64,000 nt of DNA, taken from assembly GCF_032854445.1 (NCBI RefSeq), contig NC_088302.1, positions 18,163,338-18,227,337 of the forward strand. Direction: 5' to 3'. The position numbers were made by a program, and so were the translations under genes. Source of the stretch: Liolophura sinensis. Taxonomy: Eukaryota > Mollusca > Polyplacophora > Chitonida > Chitonidae. Shown in pieces: positions 51,851-63,117 of this stretch (within the stretch, counting starts at the first letter, position 1; the number at the start of each line of letters is the position of its first letter). Below the pieces are notes generated by a model that did not search any database, was not told the DNA's origin, and worked only from the letters and a program-made list of their open reading frames with translations.

Positions 51851-54800
51851 CACCTTTCTAATTTTATCTTGGAGACAAAATAACATTGGGTTGGCAAACT
51901 TCTGGGCTTCACAAAATCTTTTAATTTTATCAGTTGTCATGGAATAATGTCGTCAGAATATGCTTGAAAAAATAAAACGTGAGGAAAGGCTGAAGAATTA
52001 CAGTAGTACAGATCTTCATAAATGAGTACTAAGATTATTGCATGTTTGCAAATGTCATAATTATACAATTTTTATAAAGACTTAGAATAAGGTATAACTG
52101 CTGATAATTATGCAGTAACACTTTGCAGTAGTCTGCCACTGATGGTGTCAGGAAACCATATTACAAGGCTTCTGGTGGGTAAGCCTACTGAGTTAGTACC
52201 TTTAGGGGACCCAAATGACCTGTGTCTGGAATCTTGGCATTTTGTTGGCCTGTCCTATGTGCCGCATTTAGAAGAGGTAAAAACTTAGCTGACCCACGCA
52301 AATATGTACATGGTCTGACAATAAACAAAAAGTACATGGAAAGTTTTCTTGATTGATTCAGAATCTGTCTGTCTCAAAATTCTCGTCTTTGAAGATCCGG
52401 AAATTAGATCTTCTCTGTTTTGGATCAATAACGAGAAAGATTCCCGACAAGGCCACCTTGTTTTTTGTGCTTCACTTAGTAAAACTGATTTCCTTCATCA
52501 GAGTATGCAGCCATGTCTTTATCTCCTATCTCTCTGTTTTAATCCTTTCCACTGGGTGAAAAGACCTTGGTGCCTGCAAAATTTACCAGTGTTGAATTTT
52601 ATTTATTGGTCTGTCAACATCGACAGAGGCTGGGAACTTGCAAGCAATGGCAGCCATCGGTGAAAGGAAAAAAGGTCTGTGATTGGACAAAATTGATTGT
52701 TTAGAACAGGTTTAAAAGAGACCTGACTACATCAAAGCGAGATTCCATTCAACTGCAGCTCATGTCTTTTGACACACGACTTAATGAGCATTATACTGCA
52801 AGTAGCTACAAATCTAAATGGACAAAAAGTTAGGACAAATTGTCAAAGAAGTTCTTCACTGAGTATTGTCAAATTTGAACACAAATAGAGTAGCAACATA
52901 TGCAGAGTTTCTTACAGCATCAAAGAACAAGACTTTCTGAAGTGAATTTGAAAGACACAAAGACATAAATCATTCAGGCAACAAAGTGTATGTAAAATGG
53001 ATCTGGTTATATCACAAAAAAAAAAAAAAAACCTTGTGACTTTCCTCTGATGAAGGTGTGATAAAATCTGAACTTCTGATACCAGAATTTTGAGATTATC
53101 GAATTATATGAAGTAGACTAATAAATCTAGTATGAATTATTATTTGGTAAAACTGTATGAGTGTATATACTGTACCAAAAACACACAGTGGTGTGATCAG
53201 AGTCTGCTAGGTCAATCTGCCCTCTGTCTGACACATATATCACACGCTGACTAGACAGCTTAATTAACATCCTCCTTGATAATTAGCAAACTCAGGTGTT
53301 ATATGCTTCTTGATTACTTACCATACATCCAACCTCACCCGTGACAAACCTACCTAGCCAGGCGACAGACACATCATTCACGCTCTTCTGGTCTTCATCA
53401 AAATAAATAATGGTGTAATGGATATGTGTAAGTAGTACAGAAAGCCAATAAAATAAATCAATCACATGAAATATTCAGTCAGTCTCCGAATTTTTCTTTA
53501 TCACCATCATTGCACACTGACCTGTGACAGGTAGGTAGCTGGCATCAACATCAATTTCATACAAATGCATTGTTTCAATTCTGAACCACACATTAACCTG
53601 GTGTAATTATTTTGAGCGACTTTCTCTATCAAAAGTCAGAAAGTTTTAATTTTGGCAAACGTGAATTTGTCATGTAAGGTGTAAAAAGACTGAAACAAAA
53701 AACAAAACCAAACAAGGTAACATAGAACCTGGATCCAACACACAATGTGTATTTGTAATACTGTCAAAATGGACCTCTTGTAGCTTACTACTGTATTCGT
53801 TGTAGAAACTTGAAATATTGTCTTTGGTATTGAAACTATTTTTTCAACAGGACATTCTCCTAGTTGACCGAAAAACTCCTTTTTAAGATCCACAGAACTC
53901 TCAGAATTTGGTAAAATTGAGAACTCAGATTAGCTGAAGAAAAACTTTTAGGTTAAATACAGCAGATTCATGCAGCATCTTTCTTCTGCTGTCAAGTTTG
54001 CACTCTATACAGCTTCCTTAAAGTTAGTCCGTTGAAGCAGTTAATACATGCTTAGGACTGGTGTTGCCAGCAAAGAAGCACACTGTAATTCCTCAACCAT
54101 TTCACACGTTTGCAAAGTGTTTATTCAAGCATGTTCTGAAGGCATTATTCTGTGTTGACTAATAAAACTGGGCTTTTTGTAAAGCCCTGAAACTGGCCAA
54201 TGCAACCAATGTAATTTTGTCTCAAAAATGAAACTAAATATGTGCTTAAATGGCACTGAAAGTTGCTCTTTCAAATGAGAAAGGGTAAAGGAATTAGGGT
54301 AACATATAGACTACAATTTAATTAGTTAATTAGTTAATCTGCAAGGTTTGTTTACAGGTCCATGAAATAATGCTACATAAACATTTATTAATAAAAATCA
54401 GCATCTCAAACTTTGATTGGATCTCTTTCCACATTGTATTTTCGAAATTTACAGATAAGCAAGATAGGATATGTATACAAAATGGAGTCTTTACCATTAA
54501 TCAATTGTAAACTAGTTCCTACTGAGAGATTTATAGCTACTCTGCAGCAATCTGTTTTAATGCTGTTCTGCAGGGGGTATAAGGACAAGGGCGGGGGTGA
54601 TAAAAAGATGTGTTAACTGTGTAATATACAACCAACCTTAAGTTCTTCACAGCTATATCATAGGTAATTCCTGTGACCACCTGGGAAAATTTCATCACCT
54701 GTGCTTGCTATATGGCCTTTGAAGTTTTAACCAACCCTCTTTGTGTTAATGAAGTTCAACCCTCATTCTTTCACAATGTGCTATCTCTTTAACTGTGATG

Positions 54801-55924
54801 ATAAGACAGATTAACGACTAAATGAAAATATGACCCGAAAATAAGACAAAAGATGTGAAGTTGTGGGGTTCAGCAGGAGGTGGGTGTGGTGGCATTGACA
54901 TGGACTGATCCCGGGTATTTTTGAACCAGTCAAAAAGAGTTGGGGGTCAAAAGTTTGGGATCCCAAATGATAACACTTTCATACCTTCATGTTATTTGTA
55001 TGTACAAAAACACACACACACAGGTAAACAAGCATATAGATTTACAAACGCTTCTTAACGTTGCTTTATGTTGATATCCATCTTTCCATTTTGAACATGT
55101 CTCTCGGTTAAAACTTTCAGATCATGTTTGAAGCTGCACGCAAATGTCACCGAGTTCTTTGAAGTCTAGAACTAGATTATCATGCTACAGCATGTTCAGA
55201 GATAGTCACTGCTCATCCATCTCTGTTTGGACAATGGGCCATCTCTTGATTACATTAAGGCGCACAGCAGGGGGGCAACATTAAACTCCTTCTTCTTTAA
55301 CTGAACGAGGAAAGATTGGGCTTTAAAAGGGCACTGCAGGGTTTCAGGGATTTACCTTTGATGTGCTCCTGATAAAACAATAAACACCAGGTAATGTCCA
55401 GATGAGAATTTTAAGTGTAGTCGGAGAGGTGTTATAATTAACAAGCACTCCAGGGGTTGAAGTGAATGCAGAAAGACTTTAAGCTGTTGGTTAAAGGATG
55501 ACAGGGTTGATGACCGGGCTCTGTACTGATTGTGGAAAGTAGGGCGGGGCGCTAGGTAGTAGGCAAAATGTGTGGGGCTCCTGGAGATCAATAAGTCTAA
55601 CCACAATAGACAAAGTGTTATACCTGCTTGTAAGCCGGAACATCAAAGAATTTACCTGTAAGGATATTGATGAGTGCGAACAAAGGCACACAAAGGCAGA
55701 ACGGAATAGATTTACTGGTCCCATGGGCAGATTATCAGCCTGTTCTTCTATACCAAACTCCAACATTATTCCTTCATTTTATTACACATACAGGAATTTA
55801 AAGAGAAAAATGTGTAAAGTAACTAATGAAAAGGTACATAGTAGTGAAATTATGTTAATTTTCTTTTAGCCCTAAACAATGCGTGATGGGGGTCATTTAC
55901 TTGTGTACATAAGTAATATGTCAG

Positions 55925-56180
55925 GGGGGCCTCCGTGGCTCAGTTGGTTAGCGCACTAGCGCAGTGTGATGACCCAGAAGCCTCTCACCAATGCTGTCGC
56001 TGTGAGTTCAAGTCAAGCTCATGCTGGCTTCCTCTCCGGCTGAAGTGGGAAGGTCTGCAGCAACCTGCAGATGGTCGTGGGTATCCCCCGCGCTCTGCCC
56101 AGTTTCCTCCCACCATAATGCTGGCCGTATAAGTGAAATATTCTTGAGTATGGCGTAAAACAGCAATCAAATAAATAAAT
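55925..56180 (+). mobile_element. Near full-length tRNA-derived SINE with 8-bp target duplication
   Basis: The element starts with a tRNA-like head: A-box TGGCTCAGTTGG (55937-55948), then a B-box-like GAGTTCAAGTC near 56003. The tRNA-unrelated body follows, containing CTGGCTTCCTCTCCGG, CAACCTGCAGATGGTCGTGG, CCACCATAATGCTGGCCG and TTCTTGAGTATGGCGTAAAA, and it ends in an (AAAT)n tail. The perfect duplication TATGTCAG flanks it at 55917-55924 and 56181-56188. It is the reference copy for the truncated relatives in this window. The element has no coding capacity and depends on a partner LINE for movement. This repeat type is familiar from molluscan genomes. Confidence 0.93.
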
Positions 56181-58039
56181 TATGTCAGCCAAAGTGACCA
56201 TACTCGTTCATATTAGGTATCATGCTGAGCAACAGATGGGACTTTTACAAATATACACCAATAGCACGCATAACAATCAGTGTGAAAATTAGGTTAACTT
56301 ACACCATTATTGGATGGAGGAGTAAATAAATTAAAGAACCGGTAGTCGTTTTGATTTGCATCTTTAAACCGTTCTTAAGTACACATGTATATTCTACTTG
56401 TCAAGTTGAATTTTTATAAAATTTTGGCGATCAGCTTGTTCTTGTAATACTTGACAAATCTTTCCCCTAAACACACAAAGGTGAATGGACTATTTTTTTA
56501 AAAATATTCAGATCAAATGCTTTTACCACTTGGAAGAAGCTGTTAAAAATACCCGAATGAAGGGACCATCATGGATAGTTACAGTAGCTATATACATCAT
56601 AACCACTTCAGTTTGAACACCTCTTTTTGGATAATGTTACCTGTATTTTGCTCCAGCATTGATTACAGATGTGTGAAAGTGAGAGCCACTGTGAACAGAC
56701 TTATGCTCTTTACACTCTCATTGATTGTTACAGATTATTTTACCTGCTCGTCACAAATACCTGGAATCAGGTGATTTATATCGGGCTTCTTGACAGGTAC
56801 AATGCTTTCACCTCTAGGGCAAATCATAAACACGATGCACCTTCAGCTTAATGAGGGAGAGGATTAATTAATTACGGCCTGGCCACTAAAACTTCTGATA
56901 TATACCTGTCCAATAGTAATCACCTACACAGATGACTCTCTAGGTCCCTCAGGTAAACATATAGGTAAGATCTGTTTACTTGATACAGGTAATCCAATGA
57001 GTGTCAGAATGCCCTAATACATATACTTCACCAGGTTAATCTTAAGGTGGTAATATCGTCAGTGAGTGGGTGGTTAGTTATAAACAACACCTGCATGAAC
57101 GACAACAGTGACAATCACGACAAAAACAACCAACAATGATTAGGTTCTTACTGCAATAAAAACAAGCTGACACTTCATGACCTTTATCAAACATTTAATA
57201 ATACATTAGACAGTACTGTGTGGGTGATGTAATTTGATCTACCTTAATTTCTCAATTTTTTTTTACGTTTTTTTTTTCTGTTCTTTCTTTACACTTGTGT
57301 TTTGTTACCTAGCTTGCAAAACGAGCTAGAAGTTAGAAATAATCATTTTTATAAATACAGCATTTCATCCATAGTTTAGCCCATAATTTCTAGTCCTACA
57401 GTTTAGGCCATCTGAATTGCCAGTTTTAGTTACATGATTAATAACATAATCCAATTGCCAGCATTTATTTATAATTTCAGGTTTCCACGTTACCCTAGCG
57501 AGACATCCATTGAAATCGTTCAGATTATTGTTATTATTAGTCAGCTTGTAAAATTCCAATATCTCAAAACTGGTAGAAATACCAAAATTTGCAGTTTTAA
57601 TAACAAACATATGGAGCCATTTTTAACATGGATTATGAATTTTAAAAGAATAATCTCTGCCAAAAAAACTTTCCAGAAATCGTTACATTTTACATTTGAG
57701 CTTTATGTACGACTGCATGAAACTTGTCACTGCAGTTTACCATGGAAATGGGCATTGATTCTGCAACAATGTATTCTTTCTGTCTTTTGTTCTGGGCACC
57801 AACTTTTCAAGAATGTATTGTTTCTAATCTCTATGCTAGTCTTCATTACTAGGCCCATGGTAAATGATGCCTAACAGTTTAGGGTTCAAATTCAGTACAG
57901 AGTACATTCTTTTACATTTTTTTTTTCATGTGTTATTTTTTGTTTTTTTTTGTTCTTATTTCTAATCAAGAAGTGTTTGCCTGAGATATATCTTCTTGTT
58001 GGACTAGTGCCATAAACTGTATCTGTGTTCATCTCTATA

Positions 58040-58270
58040 CAGGGTGTCTCAGAAGTCTTGCACCATCCTGATTTTCATTTTTTTCTGTGTCAATTTTATA
58101 CTGATTTTAAATTTTTTTCTCTCTTTCAGAATTAATTATGGCTAATAAACTAACAGTACAAGAAAGAGTTGAATTGGTTTTTATGTTTGGAAGAGATGGG
58201 GCAACACACTGCTCTGTAGCTCAAGCATTCAACCTCAACCTGGAAGGTGTGCGACTTCTGGGACACCCTG
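58040..58270 (+). mobile_element. 231-bp internally deleted TIR transposon (Tc1/mariner-like, MITE-like)
   Basis: The left end CAGGGTGTCTCAGAAGTC and the inverted right end CAGGGTGTCCCAGAAGTC match at 17 of 18 positions. Both sit inside TA dinucleotides (58038-58039 and 58271-58272), the target duplication of Tc1/mariner-class elements. Inside, an ATG at 58138 opens MANKLTVQERVELVFMFG, then RDGATHCSVAQAFN, resembling the N-terminal helix-turn-helix found in front of many IS630/mariner-type transposases (DUF4817-like). After about 32 codons the frame runs straight into the right terminal repeat, so the catalytic DDE domain has been deleted. It cannot move by itself. Confidence 0.85.
58138..58233 (+). 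pseudogene. Transposase N-terminal helix-turn-helix remnant
   Basis: About 32 codons are recognisable, from the ATG at 58138 to SVAQAFN. They look like a DNA-binding head (T-x-Q-E-R-V-E-L-V, then G-A-x-x-x-S-V-A-Q-A-F-N). The 98 bases before the ATG would be the transposon's 5' leader. The frame then enters the right terminal repeat, and everything catalytic is absent. Confidence 0.7.
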
Positions 58271-60971
58271 TATACATGCACGCTCTTCACAGCCACTGGC
58301 GATCTATTCACAAAAAGAACTGAAGCGTGTTTAAGTTGTGTACCATGCTCAAATGAAGCGCAGATACTGATTCTAGTAACATGTACAGCCAGAAATACAC
58401 ACACTACAGTTTACAACATAGGTCAAGGCACAATCAAAACTTCACGCACAATGACCGCGCCATTGCAGTATTAAGTGTGTGCCTTGTAGGCATGGTTTGG
58501 TCTACATGTACTTGTAACATACAGGATAAACTGTACTATAACTGCAACAATGTGCATGTAAATTCACATATGCAACATCCACAGATAAACAGTACTGGTA
58601 CCCATTCAAAGACGCAATTAATTAAACAAACCTGCAGTTTTTATCCGTGTTTAATTGTACAGAGGAAGCGAAAGCAAAGTTATTTTTTTTACAGGACCTA
58701 TTTTTGATTTACGTTACATATATACATGTGTGTATATATAAGTACATCATTTCACACTACTTCAACTATACAAGTTCATAACTGAAGCCCCAGATCCTTT
58801 AGATGTTCAGTGACCCTGAAAATGCATCACCATGGAGAACATGCTATCAGAACCGTGGGATTTTCACTCGGTGAAGCATGTGACATAGATTTTCAGGTTT
58901 CTCCCTCATTGTAAACAAAGGTTCTTACAAAGTCATATAATGATGGCTCACAATAGAACCCTTGTGTTATAGCCAAATATATATTAAAAGTAAAGATTTA
59001 ATATAAAAGGCTGACTCAGTTTATGGATTCTGTACGCCAGTTATTAAAATATAATGCTTTTACTTTGCTAGCCAAGGCCATGCCAAATGCAGTCATTTCA
59101 GCAAATACATGATTAGCATAGTTTTACATTTACTGTTTGCATACTACATTTTAAAGAATATCACATATGAAAGAGCAATTTTCAGTGCAATTTATGCACC
59201 TTTTTTATTTGATTTTGGAGACAAAACTAAATTGGTTAATTTAGATGCAAGACTGAACGCCATTATGAAGTTCAACCATCATCAACTGCTTTTTCACAGT
59301 TGCATTGCAAACATTTCAGGACTGTACTAAAAAATTCTTGACAAATTAGACGACGACAGTCAACATTTTCAACATCATAATAATGACAGTCCTTACACAT
59401 TCACAGCAGGCCATGCATGTGTTTTTTAAAAATTTTTTATTTGTTTTTTTTTTTTTTTTTTAAATGGTACCAGTTTTTAAATTCAAGTCGCTCAAAGAAG
59501 CATTAAGCAAAGCAGGTGAGTGATTAAACCATAACATAAGCTGTCGTATTAGGTGCAGCTGAAATAGTCTGTGTGTTTTTGGTGTTATCTACATGTCTGC
59601 AGGCAACGTAACTTGAGCATGCATGTGACCTAAAGGATCTCAGTTACAAGTCAACACAACATCTCTTCTCTGCACACTCACATCACCCCCTTATCTCAGT
59701 CCCTCAGTCATTGTAACCTGATATTTTGATTGGAGCAATTGAGAAGTTAGCAGGCTACCATAAGTTTGTAAGCTGATTGCGACAAGTAACCTCAAACCAT
59801 TTGCTGGAATCCTAAAAATGCAAAATTACAAGACTGTGCAAAAAGTCATCTTGGTGCACGTCTGGCAAAATTGCAGCAAATTTCTGGGTGGAATGCAGCC
59901 TTTGGGGATTATATCAGCACGACTGATTTTGACTGCACAGTTGCACAATGGTATTCACTATTTTACCTCAAGCTCAGCCTTTTGCTTCATTCATCCATCT
60001 TATAGGGCCACTTTAGAGTTTTTTGAAAAAAAAATTAAAAGTTGGCAACAAATGTATCATTTTCAGATCTTAAATGTGCTCCTAGCTGAAAATGCATTTT
60101 TTACATATCCAATTTTAGGTGAGGTACAGTACTTGCCGTTGTTGGTTTTTATTGTTCAACAATGACTTAAGATGAACACCCAGAATATCAGCAGTACGCA
60201 ATGTGCCAAAATGGGAAGTTCTCATCCAGACATTCTGTCCATCAAAACTCCTGTTTAGGTCACTCAATCTATCACTCAATCAATCTATCTCTTTGCTTTG
60301 GTTTCTTTTTTACCCCCAGAATCAGACACTTTTCAATGACCTAAAATTTTGTCCATGACTAATAAGAGAGTTTCAAGTTGGCACTTTTTTTTAATTACTG
60401 AAGGTAAAAACCCTGTATGAGGTGACCTGTCAGAAATATTAGGCAACTATTCTGCAATACATTTAATATAATTTGGGAGCGTGAAAAAAATTTCACAAAA
60501 AGTTATTTAGAGAAGTTGAACGATTGAGAAAATTGTGATGTTATACGTTTGTAAACTTAAGAAGCTTCTGAATGAAAGCAGTGTCACTTGTGTGTAGGCA
60601 AAACATGGCATCATGGGCAATCAGTAAATTAATGTCAGTTGCCTAACAAGACAGGGCAGGAGTATTTTTACCTTTAGTGGCCAAAGAGTTCTAACTCAAA
60701 ACTCTCCTATAAAGTTGCTCATTGCTTAGCAAGTTGTTTTTATGTTTTAAAGGTAGGATGATATCCTACTTAAAAACAAATTTCAGCACAAAAAGTAAGT
60801 TTAACATCTTTATTTGCATCTAAGAATTAATGCACTTTTTCATGCAAAATGTCAGGTCAAAACCAATAGATTGTGGACAATTACAGATAGCTTTCAGAAA
60901 CAGTGTTATTACGCCATTCCACATTTTGGTCAAATGTTTTTGGATTTTCAGGAATAAAAGAAAAAGAAAAT

Positions 60972-60991
60972 CACACACACACACACACACA
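60972..60991. repeat. (CA)n microsatellite
   Basis: This is about ten CA/AC dinucleotide units. Confidence 0.95.
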
Positions 60992-61065
60992 AAAAGTGTT
61001 GTCATCACTGCATTATCTTTAAATGGATATAACAATTCATTTAAAGAATGGATAAGAGAACAAGA

Positions 61066-61218
61066 TTTATTTATTTATTGATTTGATTGGTGTTTTACGG
61101 TGTATTCAAGAATATTTCACTTAGACGACGGCGGCCAGCTTTGTGGTGGGTGGAAACGGGGCAGAGGGGGAAACCCACCACCATCCGCAGGTTGCTGGAA
61201 GACCTTCCCCGTACGGTT
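61066..61218 (-). mobile_element. 5'-truncated tRNA-derived SINE copy D
   Basis: An ATTT-type tail is followed by GTGTATTCAAGAATATTTCA, GGCGGCCAGC, GTGGGTGGAAACGGGGCAGA and CATCCGCAGGTTGCTGGAAG, ending near CCCCGTACGG. It matches the reverse complement of the reference SINE from its tail to the middle of the body. No clear target duplication was found. Confidence 0.88.
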
Positions 61219-61860
61219 GTTTACCATTAGGTAAACTATTAAAATGCTGGCATATAGCTGTAGGTATACAAAGAAAAACAAACCAAAACAAAAACATAGA
61301 GGGATGGCATATCTTACAAAAGGTTTGATCACCCGACACACATGGTGCTATTAAGATTGCTGGCAGTCTGACAGTAATCGTTTGTGAATATACAGTGTTT
61401 CAAAAACCAACAGAGTCACGCGTAACAATAGGGAGCGGTGGTGCGAAACAAATACCCAGAATGCAAGTCATGGTCAAAAACAAACAAGGTATTATTGTAG
61501 CAAGCGAGATAAGGTGATTTAATTATGCACGCTCGGCTACTGTTTGATGACGGACAATTAAAGCTAAATCTAATGAATGATCATGTTGTGTTATCGAGAT
61601 AGGTATAAGATAAATCTTTATGGTTTGATTGTAGTAATTAAAACACCTTCGGGACGGCCGGACAAAGACCTGCTAGAACACAAATATATCTGTGAACAAT
61701 GTGATATATACAGGTGTACGTCCTCAGATAACAATCTTCTCAAATCTTTAACCTTTTCCTTCACCGCGTATGTATAAGCCATAAAATCTTTATGCACTTG
61801 TGGTTGTCATCGTAACAGCCAGGTATGTACATGTATGGTGAGTGTTCAGTTTATAATAGT

Positions 61861-61877
61861 GTTGTTGTTGTTGTTGT
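61861..61877. repeat. (GTT)n microsatellite
   Basis: This is about five to six GTT units. Confidence 0.95.
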
Positions 61878-62986
61878 CTGCTTCACACTGATTTACATAA
61901 AGTTCAACAACCTGTATCAATCAGCAAGTATTTACTTTTTTTCTGTCTTTTACATAAAGTAAGCTTTTTTTTCCACAAAACTGATCTTGCATTTTCTCTT
62001 TTAAGTATACTGTCACTCGCTTAGCAAATATTCTTAGCGCTACAATATTTTTTGTAGACAAATTTGCTTAGGGTCTACCTTAATCCCAGGGTCAATGAAA
62101 GATTGCAATTAGATGTCAAGACACACAAAACATAAACACAGATAATTTGTGTGCAATCAAATACACACAAATTACTGATTTTTTCCTAAAGTTTAGCCTT
62201 TTGTCTCATTTTGATGATTCATCCGCCTTTCGGGTTTTTAAGGTTTGTTGTGAGATCTGATTAATGCCTTAATGGAAAAACTTGCGTTCAGTCGGCTTCA
62301 AAAGTATCATTTAAAGACCTATTGTACTCTTAAAGACCTCATAGTACCAGCAGTTCAAAGAAAAGTTTTTAACGTATATCAATTATTAAAATGACACTTT
62401 AATATAATTAATTATAATAATAATTAATTAATAATATAATTCACAACTGTATGCTTCTGACAAATAGCTTATGACCACTTGTCCTCACTACGCAAATCTA
62501 ACACTGAGTATTTTTCTTGTTCAGAAAATTTACATTCTTGTTTTGCTTCCTATCTACAGCTGTATCTTCCAACTTGCCGTGCGGTCTTCTCAAATCTACC
62601 AGAGGAGAGTAACCTTGTCTTTAGACCAAACAAGTACAAATACACAAATGAACAGAAAAAAAAACATTCATAGAACATGACACCTGTTGTAACGTCGGTA
62701 TGTGACAATCTCCAACCTATGAAAACCGCTTCAGGTTAGAGGACTGCCTCAATTTTCCTGGCCGTGCGTGTTTACAAATCACAATTCATGCCAAACAGGC
62801 AGATTTGGCAGAAAGCCAAGGCTGTATTTAAACTTGTCAATTTACCTGATGCACGACGATAGCAGTTAATTGCATGAATACAATGCAGTCTTTGCACACC
62901 TTACTGATTTCTGTACATACATAGAACACAGAACCACAGTAGTTCAAAAAAAAAAGAAAAAAAGCTCCCTTGACTTTCTTTGCTGA

Positions 62987-63117
62987 CTGGGAGGCCTCAT
63001 TGATCCCGGAACTGCTCCAATGCAGTTGTTGTGAGTTCAAGTCCAGCTCAGGCTCGCTTCCTCTTCAGCGGTGCTTGGGAAGGTCTTCCAGCAACCTGCT
63101 GATGTCGTGGGTTTCTG
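62987..63117 (+). mobile_element. SINE copy E, internally deleted and 3'-truncated
   Basis: The plus strand keeps GGAGGCCTC of the head, then GTTGTGAGTTCAAGTCCAGC (B-box region), CTCGCTTCCTCTTCAGCGG, CTTCCAGCAACCTGCTGATG and TCGTGGGTTTC. About 30-40 bases around the A-box are missing compared with the copy at 55925, and the 3' half with the AAAT tail is absent. Confidence 0.8.

Larger units (their letters stand above)
44604..55916. other. Upstream region without a recognised gene
   Basis: Apart from the SINE copies listed, this stretch is AT-rich unique sequence with simple repeats (for example A runs near 46856 and 53018) and random small open frames. Two blocks differ in texture: 47590-48050 is GC-richer, and 53322-53480 carries a 50-codon open minus-strand stretch ending in a consensus donor. 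Neither can be assigned. Confidence 0.6.

Noticed and set aside
55663-55680. Plus-strand frame reading DIDECE, the hallmark of calcium-binding EGF modules
   Set aside because: No further EGF cysteine spacing follows (the downstream frame reads QRHTKAERN), there is no acceptor-donor pair around it, and six residues can occur by chance.
55925-56010. Possible tRNA gene because of the A-box and B-box-like sequences
   Set aside because: No cloverleaf with paired acceptor arm can be drawn, and the sequence continues into a SINE body with flanking target duplications.
57434-57874. 146-codon plus-strand frame with hydrophobic stretches
   Set aside because: The AT-rich composition explains the Phe/Ile/Leu content; there is no family motif or promoter context.
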